A DNA stretch of 64,000 nucleotides from Natronogracilivirga saccharolytica (GCF_017921895.1 NZ_JAFIDN010000002.1:372001-436000), one strand, 5' to 3'. Numbered from the stretch's first letter, positions 19,044 through 29,320 are shown. Notes: generated from the letters alone by a model not told the origin. Numbers and translations: made by a program.

Positions 19044-19466
19044 TTAAAAGTCGTTGGAAATAACAGGTGACATCGTTTTCTCCGAAACGGCAGCCGGCCG
19101 GTTACGCAGCCGGTGAGGGTGATGCCGGTTTCGATAGTGGTGTCGTTTACTTTTTTTAATCACCAGGCCGTGGTTTCCGGTACCGGACTGGTGTTCGTGC
19201 TGCTCATGTTTGTCATGACTCCCGTCTGTGGCATGACTGCAGCTGTGGGAGCGTGTGCCGGGCACCAGGTCTTCTCCGCCGGCAGTCCAGGGGTTGCATC
19301 TGAGAATTCGCCAGACTGTCAGCGCCAGGCCTTTCAGTACGCCATGAACGCGGAAGGCCTGAATGGCATAGTGGCTGCATGTCGGATAATACCGGCAGCT
19401 GGTCGGGAAATATGGGGAAATGAATAACTGGTATCCGCGAATGAGGTATATGAAAAAGTGTTTCAT
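19044..19466 (-). CDS. yidD: membrane protein insertion efficiency factor YidD with long His-rich tail
   Basis: 140 residues from ATG 19466; this start overlaps the rnpA stop by four bases (ATGA), which decides it over the longer frame. The YidD core covers the first 70 residues: YLIRGYQLFISPYFPTSCRY, PTCSHYAIQAF and RILRCNPW, with the three conserved cysteines. The remaining 70 residues are unusual: about a dozen histidines (HDKHEQHEHQ, KRHHYRNRHHPHR) plus basic residues. A tail of this length is not part of the normal family. YidD works at the membrane with YidC during insertion. Confidence 0.93.
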   Translation of the reverse strand: MKHFFIYLIRGYQLFISPYFPTSCRYYPTCSHYAIQAFRVHGVLKGLALTVWRILRCNPWTAGGEDLVPGTRSHSCSHATDGSHDKHEQHEHQSGTGNHGLVIKKSKRHHYRNRHHPHRLRNRPAAVSEKTMSPVISNDF

Positions 19467-19894
19467 GATGCTCCGTCTTTTTCCCGGGCTTCGTCTTTTT
19501 CCCGGGCTTCGCGGACCCGCATGAGCAATGACCGGCACTGCTGTTCCATTTCCTGATACGGGATGCCTGCTTTTTTTGCAATAAAGATCCCGTGGATACC
19601 GGAGGTTCCGGATTCCGTCAGTTCACTGACAAGGTGCTGGTTATGCCGGTAAGATTCCCTCATACGGCGTTTGGTGGCGTTGCGTTCGTGTGCTTTTCCG
19701 AGTCGTTTTCCGACGATGAACCCCATCAGGCAGATGCCCGGCTGACCGGGTAGAATGAGATAACGCAGATCAATGTGTTTTTCGCGCAGGACCCTGCCTT
19801 TCCGAAAGAGGCGCTGAATGTTTTCACGTCCTCGCAGGATCCTTGAGCGGGGTAAAGTGTAATTCCGCCGGATATTATTTGCGGAACCCTTCAT
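19463..19894 (-). CDS. rnpA: ribonuclease P protein component
   Basis: 143 residues from the ATG at 19894 (a GTG immediately precedes it). RnpA binds the RNA subunit of RNase P and helps mature tRNA 5' ends. The diagnostic RNA-binding stretch [24 protein letters not shown] is present in full, as is [16 protein letters not shown] at the N-terminus. The 5' end overlaps rpmH by 20 bases. The C-terminus carries AREKDE repeated as AREKDG, encoded by an 18-base direct duplication; this tail is dispensable-looking. Part of rpmH-rnpA-yidD-yidC. Confidence 0.95.
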   Translation of the reverse strand: MKGSANNIRRNYTLPRSRILRGRENIQRLFRKGRVLREKHIDLRYLILPGQPGICLMGFIVGKRLGKAHERNATKRRMRESYRHNQHLVSELTESGTSGIHGIFIAKKAGIPYQEMEQQCRSLLMRVREAREKDEAREKDGAS

Positions 19895-20033
19895 CACTCA
19901 CGGTCAGTCGCTTCCGACCTTTGGCGCGGCGTCGTTTCAATACATTGCGCCCGTTGGCTGATTCCATCCGGGAGCGGAAACCATGCTTGTTGCTTCGGCT
20001 GCGCCGACTGGGTTGATATGTTCGTTTTGGCAT
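19875..20033 (-). CDS. rpmH: 50S ribosomal protein L34
   Basis: ATG at 20033 to TAA at 19875, 52 residues. It starts [19 protein letters not shown] and continues [20 protein letters not shown], the near-invariant L34 sequence, with a slightly longer tail ([13 protein letters not shown]). It is a component of the large ribosomal subunit. First gene of the rpmH-rnpA-yidD-yidC block and divergent from secA, with 237 bases between them. Those bases are AT-rich and presumably hold both promoters. No DnaA-box cluster was seen there. Confidence 0.97.
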   Translation of the reverse strand: MPKRTYQPSRRSRSNKHGFRSRMESANGRNVLKRRRAKGRKRLTVSDEGFRK

Positions 20034-20270
20034 GTTGTTTCGATGTTTGGAATTCTATGAAAGTGAATTCGTTTTTGAATTTAACAAAGACACAAAAAAT
20101 ACCATTTTTTCATTTAAAATTGAACAACGATTTACAGGCTATTTTTAATGTTTGTTCGTTGGAGAGGAGAAGCGAAACAAGAAGGCTGAAACAGCAAGTT
20201 GAATGAACCTGTAATTAGCCGTACTTTTAAAGATTGCATCAAATTTTAAAAAACAAGCCAGAAGGCTGCT

Positions 20271-23200
20271 ATGATTGACAAAATTTTTGCCGGTATTTCC
20301 AAAATAATGGGCTCCAAAAGTGAGCGGGATATCAAGAAAATCCAGCCCATTGTAGATGAGATAAAATCGTATGAAGACGAGCTGAAGCAGCTCACCGATG
20401 ACGAACTGAAGGGGAAAACCGAAGAGTTCAAACAGGAAATCCAGGGGGCGACAGCGGCCACCCAGCAGAAAATCAACGAGCTCAAATCTGAGCTGGAGCA
20501 GATTCACAACGCCGAATCCGACGACATCGACCGGCGAAATGAACTGGAGACCGAGCTTGAGGAGCTGGACAAAGAGTGGCTGGAAATTACCGATGAAGTG
20601 CTTGATGACATTCTTCCGGAGGCGTTTGCCGTGCTGAAAGAGACCTGCCGGCGATTTGTGGGCAAAAGCTGGAAAGTGGCCGGTAATGAAACCGAGTGGA
20701 ACATGGTTCCGTACGATGTTCAGCTTATCGGTGCCGTTGTGCTGCACCAGGGCAACATCTCCGAGATGAAAACGGGTGAGGGAAAGACCCTGGTTGCCAT
20801 TTTCCCGACTTATCTCAATGCGCTGACAGGACGCGGTGTGCATATCGTAACGGTAAACTCCTACCTCGCCGAGCGTGACTGTGAGTGGAACGAACCTATT
20901 TTCAACTTCCACGGAATTCATGTGGATTGTGTCGACCGCTATCAACCCAACACCGAAGCGCGCCGCAATGCCTACCGGGCGGATGTCACCTACGGAACCA
21001 ACAGTGAGTTCGGTTTCGACTATCTGCGTGACAATATGGTGATCAACAAGGATCAGCTCGTACAGCGCGGACACCACTATACTATCGTTGATGAGGTTGA
21101 CTCGGTACTGATCGATGAAGCGCGTACACCGCTGATTATCTCAGGCCCGGTTCCGCAGCAGGACAATCAGAATCAGAAATTCACCGAACTCAAGCCGAGG
21201 GTGGAGAAGCTGGTCGAAGCACAGAAAAAGCTGATCGCCAAATTCCTTCATGAAGCAGAGGAAGCGTATGCTGCCGGGGATGAGCAAAAGGCCGGACTGG
21301 CACTTTTCCGCGCGCGCCGCGGCTTTCCCAAAAGCAAAAAGTTTCAGAAAATGATGCAGGATCCGACCCTGCAGAAGCTCACGCAGCAGACCGAGTATCT
21401 GTATCTGCAGGATCAGGGCAAGAATATGCACATTGTCGACGAGGCGATGTATTACGCTGTGGACATGAAGCAGAATACCATCGAGCTGACCGAGATGGGC
21501 CGCGAGCTGATCACCCCTTCCAACGAAGACCCCGAGTTCTTTGTCATTCCCGATATGGGAACCGAAACTTCGGTTATTGAGGAGGAACTGGAAAACAAAG
21601 AGCGGGAACAGATTCAGGAGATTGAGAACAACGCCGGATTCAGTGATGATTACAAGCAGCAGCAGATCGAAAAGGTGAAAGAGGAGATCAAGAAGGAGCG
21701 GTCGGACCGTATGTCCGGGTTGTACCGGCTGTTTTCCGAGCGCAGCGAGCGCATCCACTCCGTCAACCAGCTTTTAAAGGCATACACACTTTTTGAACGG
21801 GATGATGAATACATCGTCACCGAAGGAAAAGTGCAGATTGTCGACGAACACACCGGACGGGTGCTGCCGGGGCGCCGGTATTCTGACGGACTCCATCAGG
21901 CCATCGAGGCAAAAGAAAATGTCAAGGTTGAAGCGGCCACACAGACCTATGCCACCATTACCTTGCAGAACTATTTCCGGATGTATCACAAACTGGCGGG
22001 CATGACGGGTACGGCATCAACCGAAGAGGGCGAGTTTGCAGAGATTTACGACCTGGAAGTGGTTGAGATTCCGACCAATGTGCCGGTACAGCGTATTGAC
22101 AGGGAGGATCTGGTCTTCCGGACCAAGCGTGAGCGTTACAATGCCGCGGTTGACAAGATCCGGGAGTATAATGACAAGGGGCAGCCTGTACTGGTGGGTA
22201 CAACCAGTGTCGAAGTTTCCGAGATGCTAAGCCGCATGCTTAAGCGGTCGGGTATCCGGCACAACGTACTTAACGCGAAACAGCACAAAAGCGAGAGTGA
22301 AATTGTAAAAGAAGCCGGACAGAAAGGCTCTGTCACCATCGCAACCAATATGGCCGGACGCGGTACCGACATCAAGCTCGGAGAAGGCGTTCGTGAACTG
22401 GGCGGACTGGCGATACTCGGTACCGAGCGTCATGAATCCCGCCGGATTGACCTTCAGCTGCGGGGACGCGCCGGCCGTCAGGGGGATCCGGGTGAGTCGC
22501 AGTTCTATGTCTCCCTTGAAGATGATCTGATGCGCCTGTTCGGGTCCGAACGGGTGGCCAATGTGATGGACCGCCTGAAATTCGAAGACGGCGAGGTGAT
22601 TCAGCATCCGTGGGTGTCCAAATCACTGGAGCGCGCGCAGAAGAAAGTTGAGCAGAACAACTTCAGCATTCGTAAGCGTCAGCTTGAGTATGATGATGTT
22701 CTGAACAATCAGCGGAATGTGATATACGGCTACCGCCGAAAGGCGCTGCTTGGTGACGGATTAAGCAGCATGCTGCTCAACATGCTTGAAGATATGATCA
22801 CGGCCATTGTAAATGAGCTGTATAAAGAAGGTGACTACGATGGTATCCGTGAGCGCATACTCCGCCAGCTTGCTGTGGATGTGGAGGTGGATCGTGAGAG
22901 ATGGTCGAGTTTGCGGGAAGACGGCGTAATTGACCTGATTTTTGAAGAAGCAGTCAAAACCTATCAGCAAAAGGAAGAGCGCCTGACCACTCCGTTCTAC
23001 CGGGTAATAAAGCAGGTACATGAGAATCAGAATGAAAACAAGCCGACCAGCGTGCAGATCATGTTTACCGACGGCGTCAAGCGCATGCGGGTTGTGGTCA
23101 ATGTAGAAGATGCAGTTCAGAACGAAGGCCGCGAGGTCGTCCGGGCGCTGGAGCGCTCGGCGGTTCTGTCGGTCATCGACGAAAAATGGATGGAGCATCT

Positions 23201-23636
23201 CCGCGAGCTGGATACGGTCAAGGAAGGAATCGGCTTGCGGGCGTTCGGTCAGAAGGATCCACTGCTGGAGTACAAACGTGAGGCATTCAACATGTTCTCA
23301 CAGTTGCTTGAGGATATCAACAGTGATGTCATTTCGCTTGTCTGGCGTGCGGTTCCGGAAGTGGCCAGCGATCCGAATCAGCTGCAACAGGCCAAACAGC
23401 CGGCCCGTGCCAAGGTGGACCTCGACAAACTCAAGACCCAGCATGATTCCGCCGAAAACATGGGACTTCGTTTTGGCGGAGGTGACGGTGAAGGGGATGC
23501 ACAGCGGGCTGCTGCATCGGCGGGACGTGGTGAAAAAGCCAAGCGTCAGCCGGTAGTTGTGGAGGAGAAGGTCGGACGAAACGATCCTTGTCCCTGTGGT
23601 TCCGGTAAAAAGTACAAGCACTGTCACGGCAGGTAA
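20271..23636 (+). CDS. secA: preprotein translocase ATPase SecA
   Basis: 1121 residues, longer than E. coli SecA (901), as in Bacteroidota-like forms. It drives secretory proteins through SecYEG. The Walker A loop is MKTGEGKT (166-173), the Walker B/DEAD region [17 protein letters not shown], and the second helicase domain shows [22 protein letters not shown] and [13 protein letters not shown]. Extra length comes from coiled-coil-like insertions near residues 55-110 (acidic heptads) and about 300-480. The C-terminus has the zinc motif [17 protein letters not shown] (Cys1107, Cys1109, Cys1118, His1119), which contacts SecB or ribosomes. The ATG follows a GAAGG site. Divergent from rpmH. Confidence 0.98.
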   Translation: MIDKIFAGISKIMGSKSERDIKKIQPIVDEIKSYEDELKQLTDDELKGKTEEFKQEIQGATAATQQKINELKSELEQIHNAESDDIDRRNELETELEELDKEWLEITDEVLDDILPEAFAVLKETCRRFVGKSWKVAGNETEWNMVPYDVQLIGAVVLHQGNISEMKTGEGKTLVAIFPTYLNALTGRGVHIVTVNSYLAERDCEWNEPIFNFHGIHVDCVDRYQPNTEARRNAYRADVTYGTNSEFGFDYLRDNMVINKDQLVQRGHHYTIVDEVDSVLIDEARTPLIISGPVPQQDNQNQKFTELKPRVEKLVEAQKKLIAKFLHEAEEAYAAGDEQKAGLALFRARRGFPKSKKFQKMMQDPTLQKLTQQTEYLYLQDQGKNMHIVDEAMYYAVDMKQNTIELTEMGRELITPSNEDPEFFVIPDMGTETSVIEEELENKEREQIQEIENNAGFSDDYKQQQIEKVKEEIKKERSDRMSGLYRLFSERSERIHSVNQLLKAYTLFERDDEYIVTEGKVQIVDEHTGRVLPGRRYSDGLHQAIEAKENVKVEAATQTYATITLQNYFRMYHKLAGMTGTASTEEGEFAEIYDLEVVEIPTNVPVQRIDREDLVFRTKRERYNAAVDKIREYNDKGQPVLVGTTSVEVSEMLSRMLKRSGIRHNVLNAKQHKSESEIVKEAGQKGSVTIATNMAGRGTDIKLGEGVRELGGLAILGTERHESRRIDLQLRGRAGRQGDPGESQFYVSLEDDLMRLFGSERVANVMDRLKFEDGEVIQHPWVSKSLERAQKKVEQNNFSIRKRQLEYDDVLNNQRNVIYGYRRKALLGDGLSSMLLNMLEDMITAIVNELYKEGDYDGIRERILRQLAVDVEVDRERWSSLREDGVIDLIFEEAVKTYQQKEERLTTPFYRVIKQVHENQNENKPTSVQIMFTDGVKRMRVVVNVEDAVQNEGREVVRALERSAVLSVIDEKWMEHLRELDTVKEGIGLRAFGQKDPLLEYKREAFNMFSQLLEDINSDVISLVWRAVPEVASDPNQLQQAKQPARAKVDLDKLKTQHDSAENMGLRFGGGDGEGDAQRAAASAGRGEKAKRQPVVVEEKVGRNDPCPCGSGKKYKHCHGR

Positions 23637-23875
23637 TGGAGTCACGGCAGGGGCCTGATATTCAGAATTCCTTATTCCAACCGGTGTTGTGATCCAGGCT
23701 CCATTTGTTTGCATTCAAATTCCAGAGCAGAAAAAACGTGATGATTGTGTTGGCCAGGCAGCATACTGTAATTTTGCTGTCAGTGCTGATTTACCAAGGG
23801 AATATTATTCAAAGCTTGTATATTATTGGTTGAAATCAGCAGCAAGACCAAAACCTGTACGTCATCACGATTGCC

Positions 23876-24439
23876 ATGGCCAAACCCGCCCGATTTGGTT
23901 TTATACTTGCAGCACTTCTGTTAATTCCGGTTTTCTATCAGCCGGTTTGGACAATCACTTTCAGCTCTCCTACATTAGAAAAAGATTTCGGCGCCTATTT
24001 CTGGATTGATGACATTACAAGTCACAGTGAAGGTGATCTGGAAACAATAAATTTTATAAGCAAACACATAGGCTTGGAGGAGCTGGATCCTTACAACACT
24101 CCGTATTTTGAGTATACTCAGGCGGTGGTTATCGGCATCATGGTGTTTTCGGTTCTTGTAGCGTTGTTCGGAAGCCGTGGGCTGGCCTGGCTCTGGGTTT
24201 TCCTGGTTGTTGCCGCTGTTCTTGCGGGACTCGCCGAGCTGTTCATGATCGGCTTTGATTACGGACACAATATGGATCCGCGTCAGTCCATTGTGATCCC
24301 GGACAGTCCGGATAGTGCGCAGCCAACGGACATGCAGACTCTGCAAAATGTCAATGTGGCGTCCTGGCCATACTGGGGGGCATTCTGGATAGGGATATCA
24401 TGGGTGACCGGCATGCTGTCCATTTGGCTCAATCGTTAG
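23876..24439 (+). CDS. four-span membrane protein resembling a nos-cluster protein
   Basis: 187 residues with four predicted membrane segments at about 7-28, 80-98, 103-125 and 166-184. A periplasmic-type loop (INFISKHIGLEELDP) and a conserved-looking FDYGHNMDP lie between spans, then a late W-P-x-W-G segment. From memory, this arrangement (DIEIINxxNHYIGM, then DYGHNLDP) matches a small membrane protein encoded in nitrous-oxide reductase (nos) clusters of Bacteroidota, where it is thought to serve copper or NosZ assembly. No nosZ is in this window, so the assignment is an inference. It precedes an Rrf2 regulator on the same strand. Confidence 0.6.
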   Translation: MAKPARFGFILAALLLIPVFYQPVWTITFSSPTLEKDFGAYFWIDDITSHSEGDLETINFISKHIGLEELDPYNTPYFEYTQAVVIGIMVFSVLVALFGSRGLAWLWVFLVVAAVLAGLAELFMIGFDYGHNMDPRQSIVIPDSPDSAQPTDMQTLQNVNVASWPYWGAFWIGISWVTGMLSIWLNR

Positions 24440-24491
24440 TTTCCTGCCGACGCAATGCTTCCGCGCCGGTAAATTTTCCTGTTTTTATTTC

Positions 24492-24505
24492 AGACTATTC
24501 AGTCT
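24492..24505. promoter_or_regulatory. candidate operator before the Rrf2 gene
   Basis: AGACT (24492-24496) and AGTCT (24501-24505) form an inverted repeat around ATTC, 35 bases before the Rrf2 start. A further GACT follows at 24523. It would suit autoregulation by the downstream Rrf2 protein, but only position and symmetry support it. Confidence 0.35.
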
Positions 24506-24539
24506 TACTTTAAAGCACTTTTTGACTAAAAATAACAAT

Positions 24540-24998
24540 ATGGTACTGTCCAAAGCATGTACATACGGTATTCTCGCTTCATTGTTCATAGCGAGAGAGA
24601 CTGCGCGGTCCACTGCATATGTCCCCATTGGAAAGATGAGCAAGGAACTGCACATCTCGTTTCATTTTTTGACCAAAATACTTCAGGAGCTCACCTCGGC
24701 AGGACTTCTGGTTTCAATGAAGGGACCCAGGGGCGGGGTCGCATTCAAGCGTGACCCGGATGAGATTACCATACTGGATGTGGTTCTGGCTATTGATGGC
24801 ATCAAGGTGTTTCGCGAATGCCTGCTTGGACTGCCCGGTTGCGGAAACGAGGAGCCGTGTCCAGTTCATGATGAATGGGCGGAGATCCGCGAGAACTTGT
24901 ATAATACATTTCACTCCAAGACCCTTTCAGATACCGCACGCAGAATAGATGAGCTCAATCTGCGTTTTGCTTTGCCGGAGCTTTATGATCAGAAGTGA
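24540..24998 (+). CDS. Rrf2-family transcriptional regulator, probable iron-sulfur sensor
   Basis: 152 residues from ATG 24540 (a TTG at 24522 gives six more). A winged helix at residues 1-70 has the Rrf2 recognition region ISFHFLTKILQELTSAGLL and the wing SMKGPRGGVAF. Three cysteines in ECLLGLPGCGNEEPCPVHDEW (about 92-106) sit where IscR and NsrR bind a [2Fe-2S] or [4Fe-4S] cluster. That makes it a likely sensor of NO, iron or redox state, though the target is unknown. It ends at the very base before the convergent RND gene stop. The upstream nos-type membrane protein is a plausible target. Confidence 0.85.
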   Translation: MVLSKACTYGILASLFIARETARSTAYVPIGKMSKELHISFHFLTKILQELTSAGLLVSMKGPRGGVAFKRDPDEITILDVVLAIDGIKVFRECLLGLPGCGNEEPCPVHDEWAEIRENLYNTFHSKTLSDTARRIDELNLRFALPELYDQK

Positions 24999-27900
24999 TT
25001 ATTTTTTAAAAATATTTCGCAGATCGGCTGCAATAACATAGACACCGGGCAGTAACAGCAGAGTAAGTAAACTGCCGATCAGTAATCCTCCTATCACAGT
25101 TACAGCAAGGGGCTGCAAAAGTTCGGACCCCTCTCCTATTCCAAGTGCCAATGGCAGCATTCCGAATATGGTTGTCATTGTGGTCATCATGATCGGGCGG
25201 AAACGAATTTCACCGGCGCGGATCACGGAATCTTCAACTCCCATGGTTACTCTGTTTGTTTCAATGAATTCAACCAGCAGAATGGCATTATTCACAATTA
25301 TACCGGTCAGGAAAACCAGACCAAGCAGTACCGGAGCACTAAGTGATAATCCGGTAATCCAAAGCATAAATCCAACCCCGATTAAGGCAAAGGGCAAAGT
25401 TGTAAGAATGACTAACGGACTGGATAGTTTCTCGTATTGAACCGCCATAACCACAAACACAAAGAAAATTGCCAGAGCAATGGCAAGCATCAGCGATCTC
25501 TCTGATTCTTCGATTGCTTCTTGTTCACCACCGTAAATCAGACTGTATCCGTCAGGCAAATCAATATCCTCCAGTTGATTGCGTATACGGTCAGCGACTT
25601 CTCCAACGGTGGCTTCCTCCATGTTGACTGTAGTGTTGACCCAAACAACACGGATCTGGTTGAATCTTTCAATATGTGCCGGTCCGGTTGTTTCCTCAAA
25701 AGATGCAAGAGCACCAAGAGGGACGGATTGTCCGTCCGTATTGAATACAGGAATCCGGGAAAGTCCGTCCGTTGAACCGGTAACACTTCTTGGAAACCGA
25801 ACCCGGACGTTGTATTCAAAACCGCCTTCGACGAAGTGTGTGGGAACAACACCTTCGACGGCACTATTGAGCAAATCAGCAACTTCATTTTGACTCATGC
25901 CGTGATCTGCGGCTCTTTCCTCATCCACGCGGATCATCAGCTGAGGAATTTGTCCTTCCCGCCCAATCTGGATACTGCCAAGGCCTTCAATTCCTTCAAG
26001 CTGCCGGAAGATTCCGCGGGCTTCGGTTTCAAGAACATCCAGATCCTGTCCGACCACACCAATAGCAATATCAGCATCAAGGAGTCCGGTTTGGATGCCA
26101 GGCAAGCGTGGCCCGCGTATTCGTTCCTGGACAAAAGGAAGCCCCATCTCATCCGTTTTCTCAGAAAATTCGGAAGCCCAGCGTTCCCCTGAATATCCTC
26201 TGCGTTCCGACAAGGGAACAAGCTGAACGGTAATATCAATCATGCCACCGCGAATGGAGAGTTGTCCCCCACGGAAATACCCGCCTACCGTCATGTAAAC
26301 AGTTTCCACGTGGGGCATATCCCGGATAGCGTCTTCTATGATTTCTGAAGCTTCATAAGTAGGATCAACAGAAGTTCCTGCTGGCAACACAAAGCGCATG
26401 GTGATACGGCCGTCATCAACAGGAGGTAAAAATTCGGTGCCGAGTCCGCGAATAATATATATGCTGCCGCCAAGAAGAATCAAAGCAAAGGTAATCAGCC
26501 AAAACCGGCGTCTGATGAGCCATTTAAGTGAGGTGGTATAGTGATTCCTAACCCGCAGAAAACCGGAATGAAATAGCCTGACGGGGAGGGATCGGCTGAG
26601 CCCGCTGTTTCCGGAGCGTCCGGCGAATTGTGCTGAAAGTGTGGGGACAAGAGTTACGGCAGCCAGCAGGGAGGCAAGTATGGCAAAAGAGATGGTCAGA
26701 ATCAATTCACGAAACAGCAGTGCGGCCAGACCTGTGACAAGCAAAAAAGGTAAAACTGCAGCGAGATTTGTCAATGTACCTGCAGTAACGGCAGAGATTA
26801 CCTCTTTGGCGCCGTTATGGGCAGCCTGGACAGCGGAGTCACCCTCCTCATTTTGTCTTCGGAAAATATTTTCCAGCATGACGATCGAATTGTCAATCAG
26901 CAGTCCGACACCCAAAGCAAGGCCGCCGAGGCTCATGACATTGAGTGTTAGTCCGCTCATCGCCATGAGTAAAAAAGTGGCAATAACAGCGACGGGGAGT
27001 GAGAGTATGACAATAAAAGATCTGCGGATGCTTCCGATGAAAAAAAGGATAACTGAAATAGCCAGAAGTCCGCCAATAATGGCTGCAATACTGACTGAGC
27101 GCAATGAGGCATCAATGAAAAAAGATTCATCCCGAATAACATGGTATTCAAGATCGGGTGTGATAAAGCCCGATGCCCTCAGCTCTTCAAGTTGTGATTT
27201 AACATTGGCAATGGTAGCCGATGTGTTGGCCAGCGGCTGTTTCATGATGGAGATCTGAACGGCATCATCTCCGTTCAACCGGGCAAATAACCGTTGTTCG
27301 CGGTGGCTGTCACTGATATCAGCTATATCAGACAAGCTGATGCGCCGGTTCATACCGCCGATATTAACCCGGGTATTGCGGACATCATCTTCTGTCCGGT
27401 ACCGCGTCTCGATACGCCCCATGATGTCGTAATCCGGAGAGGTGATGTTTCCGGCTGCTCTGTCCACACTTCTGCCTTCCAGTAATTCACTGATGTCGGG
27501 CAAGTTCAGCCTGTATGAGCGAAGCCGCTCCGGGTCCAGCACCACGTCCATTTCCCGCTCCTTCCCGCCTCCTATATCAATAGTTCCAACCCCGGGAACC
27601 GAGAGCAGCTGAGGAGCCAGTTGCTGATCTACCCAGTCCCGTACTTCAATGGGATCACGGACAGGGGAGCTGATGGCAAGCTCAAATACCGGATCCTGTG
27701 ACGGATCCATTTTCATGATACGAGGCGGGTCTATGCCATCAGGCAGTTCGGTCCGGGCACGTTCCAGCTGGCGGGAAGCATCCTGAAGTGCAATGTCAAT
27801 ATCTGTTTCATAATCGAAGAACATTTCAATATAACTGCGGCCCTCAGATGCCCGTCCATGCAGCTCCGTCAGGTTTTCAGTTGCAGCAAGGTTGCGTTCC

Positions 27901-28142
27901 AGTGGTCGGGTGACCTGTTCTTCGATGACTTCCGGAGTTACCCCCGGGTAATTAACTACTACTCTTATGTGGGGATAGTCTGCCTGTGGGAGCAAATCTA
28001 CGGGTAGTCGTCCGGAAAACAAAAGGCCCAGTACCAGAATAACAGCAGTCAGCGAGAGTGTGGCAACCGGTCGCCGGATGGCTATGGATGGTAGACCACT
28101 GTGCTGAAAGTTGCTGCCGGGTTTGTTTTGAGAGTCGGTCAT
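24999..28142 (-). CDS. RND-family efflux transporter permease (HAE1-like)
   Basis: 1047 residues, the normal AcrB/MexB length. Twelve membrane spans in the 1+5+1+5 pattern are visible, with two large periplasmic loops. Characteristic stretches are PVDLLPQADYPHIRVVVNYPG near the N-terminus, GLALGVGLLIDNSIVMLENIF in TM4 (one Asp kept of the AcrB DD pair, the second is Asn), and GVVPTHFVEGG. It would exchange protons for drugs, bile-type compounds or metals across the envelope. The partner fusion protein is encoded upstream on the same strand; no TolC-type gene is nearby. Confidence 0.95.
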   Translation of the reverse strand: MTDSQNKPGSNFQHSGLPSIAIRRPVATLSLTAVILVLGLLFSGRLPVDLLPQADYPHIRVVVNYPGVTPEVIEEQVTRPLERNLAATENLTELHGRASEGRSYIEMFFDYETDIDIALQDASRQLERARTELPDGIDPPRIMKMDPSQDPVFELAISSPVRDPIEVRDWVDQQLAPQLLSVPGVGTIDIGGGKEREMDVVLDPERLRSYRLNLPDISELLEGRSVDRAAGNITSPDYDIMGRIETRYRTEDDVRNTRVNIGGMNRRISLSDIADISDSHREQRLFARLNGDDAVQISIMKQPLANTSATIANVKSQLEELRASGFITPDLEYHVIRDESFFIDASLRSVSIAAIIGGLLAISVILFFIGSIRRSFIVILSLPVAVIATFLLMAMSGLTLNVMSLGGLALGVGLLIDNSIVMLENIFRRQNEEGDSAVQAAHNGAKEVISAVTAGTLTNLAAVLPFLLVTGLAALLFRELILTISFAILASLLAAVTLVPTLSAQFAGRSGNSGLSRSLPVRLFHSGFLRVRNHYTTSLKWLIRRRFWLITFALILLGGSIYIIRGLGTEFLPPVDDGRITMRFVLPAGTSVDPTYEASEIIEDAIRDMPHVETVYMTVGGYFRGGQLSIRGGMIDITVQLVPLSERRGYSGERWASEFSEKTDEMGLPFVQERIRGPRLPGIQTGLLDADIAIGVVGQDLDVLETEARGIFRQLEGIEGLGSIQIGREGQIPQLMIRVDEERAADHGMSQNEVADLLNSAVEGVVPTHFVEGGFEYNVRVRFPRSVTGSTDGLSRIPVFNTDGQSVPLGALASFEETTGPAHIERFNQIRVVWVNTTVNMEEATVGEVADRIRNQLEDIDLPDGYSLIYGGEQEAIEESERSLMLAIALAIFFVFVVMAVQYEKLSSPLVILTTLPFALIGVGFMLWITGLSLSAPVLLGLVFLTGIIVNNAILLVEFIETNRVTMGVEDSVIRAGEIRFRPIMMTTMTTIFGMLPLALGIGEGSELLQPLAVTVIGGLLIGSLLTLLLLPGVYVIAADLRNIFKK

Positions 28143-28246
28143 ATAGCTAACAATATCGGGCGAAGATCTGTTATGATATCATTCGGGTCAGAAATAAATA
28201 AATTATAAATCAGCGCTTTTATTTAATGCCGGATAAGAGTGGTTTG

Positions 28247-29320
28247 TCAGTCGCGGAAGCCTGATCTGCGAAACTCTCCGACAACGGAAACGGCAGAACC
28301 ATCGTCAAGCGCATCTATGTTGGCAGCTGCAACAGTATCATTTTCTTCAATACCGGAGATGATATGGGTCCACCCGTCACGCCGGACTCCCGTTTCGACA
28401 GAAGCAGCCGTAACCGTCGTTTGATTTTCATCAATCAGGAATACAACGGTCTCATTATCCCGTTCTGCAATAGCGCTTGTCGGCACTGTAAGGGCCGGGT
28501 CCTGATGGTCTGCGGAAAAAGAAACCCGGGCAAGATAGCCGGGACGAATGACCGGGTCTTCATCAGAGTGCTTCACCTGAAGTTCTACTGTAAAGAGCCT
28601 GGAATCAGCATCGACATCAGGGAAAATACGCCGGACCTGGCTTTCAAACTTGTGGTCTGGATACACATCAAGAGTAACATCAATGGTTTGCCCCTGTTCA
28701 ACGCCTGACAAATCCATCTCCGAGATACCGGGTCTGATCACAAGGTTGTTCATGTCGACAATTTCAAAAATCTGCTCATTTTCTGATACACTGTTTCCAA
28801 TTTCCACATCACGGGACGTTACAACGGCATTTTTGGGTGCGGTAATGTAGCTGTAGTCGATAAGTTGTTCCAGTCTTTCCACTTCATTTTCAGCCAGTTC
28901 AAATTCCCGTTTGTCAGCAAGGTATTCTGACTCGCTTATGGCCTCACGTTCGTAAAGCTGCCTGGACCTTTCATAGTTTGTTTCCGATTCAGCGAGTACT
29001 ATTTGGGCACGATTTAATTCGATCTGCTGAAGCCTGGTATCGATTTCAGCCATGACATCTCCTTCCTGAACATGATCGCCTTCCTCAAAATAGACTTGCC
29101 GGACCAGCCCGGAAATTTGGGAGGCGACAAACACCCGTTGATAGGGCTCCACTTTGGCAGATGTCCGGACCCTGTGTGATAGATCTCTGTATTCCGCGGA
29201 AGCTATCGTGACTGAAGTCGCGTCGGTTTCATCAGAGACGTCAGTTTCGCTATTGCAGGCTGAAAATACAAGCAGACCAAGAATCACGGAAAGGGTGACG
29301 GGTGTAAGTATTTTGTTCAT
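28247..29320 (-). CDS. RND efflux periplasmic adaptor (membrane fusion protein), lipoprotein
   Basis: 357 residues from ATG 29320, selected because a lipoprotein signal (LSVILGLLVFSACNSE) follows directly. In order: a biotinyl-lipoyl-like half (QRVFVASQISGLVRQVYFEE GDHVQEGDVMAEIDT), an alpha-helical hairpin with heptads (QIELNRAQIVLAESETNYER), the second lipoyl half (SYITAPKNAVVTSRDVEIGN), a beta-barrel, and the proximal domain. It bridges the RND permease to an outer-membrane channel. The permease starts 104 bases downstream, so the pair is an operon. Confidence 0.93.
   Translation of the reverse strand: MNKILTPVTLSVILGLLVFSACNSETDVSDETDATSVTIASAEYRDLSHRVRTSAKVEPYQRVFVASQISGLVRQVYFEEGDHVQEGDVMAEIDTRLQQIELNRAQIVLAESETNYERSRQLYEREAISESEYLADKREFELAENEVERLEQLIDYSYITAPKNAVVTSRDVEIGNSVSENEQIFEIVDMNNLVIRPGISEMDLSGVEQGQTIDVTLDVYPDHKFESQVRRIFPDVDADSRLFTVELQVKHSDEDPVIRPGYLARVSFSADHQDPALTVPTSAIAERDNETVVFLIDENQTTVTAASVETGVRRDGWTHIISGIEENDTVAAANIDALDDGSAVSVVGEFRRSGFRD

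Noticed and set aside
20034-20270. Possible oriC beside rpmH
   Set aside because: The usual dnaA neighbour is absent and no TTATCCACA-type cluster was seen.
20145-21077. 310-codon minus-strand frame over secA
   Set aside because: Lies fully within the conserved SecA reading frame and the rpmH-secA gap; hydrophobic composition is a by-product of the acidic codons on the other strand.
23622-23650. Direct repeat GTCACGGCAGG at the secA stop
   Set aside because: Only two short copies, likely a small local duplication with no evident function.
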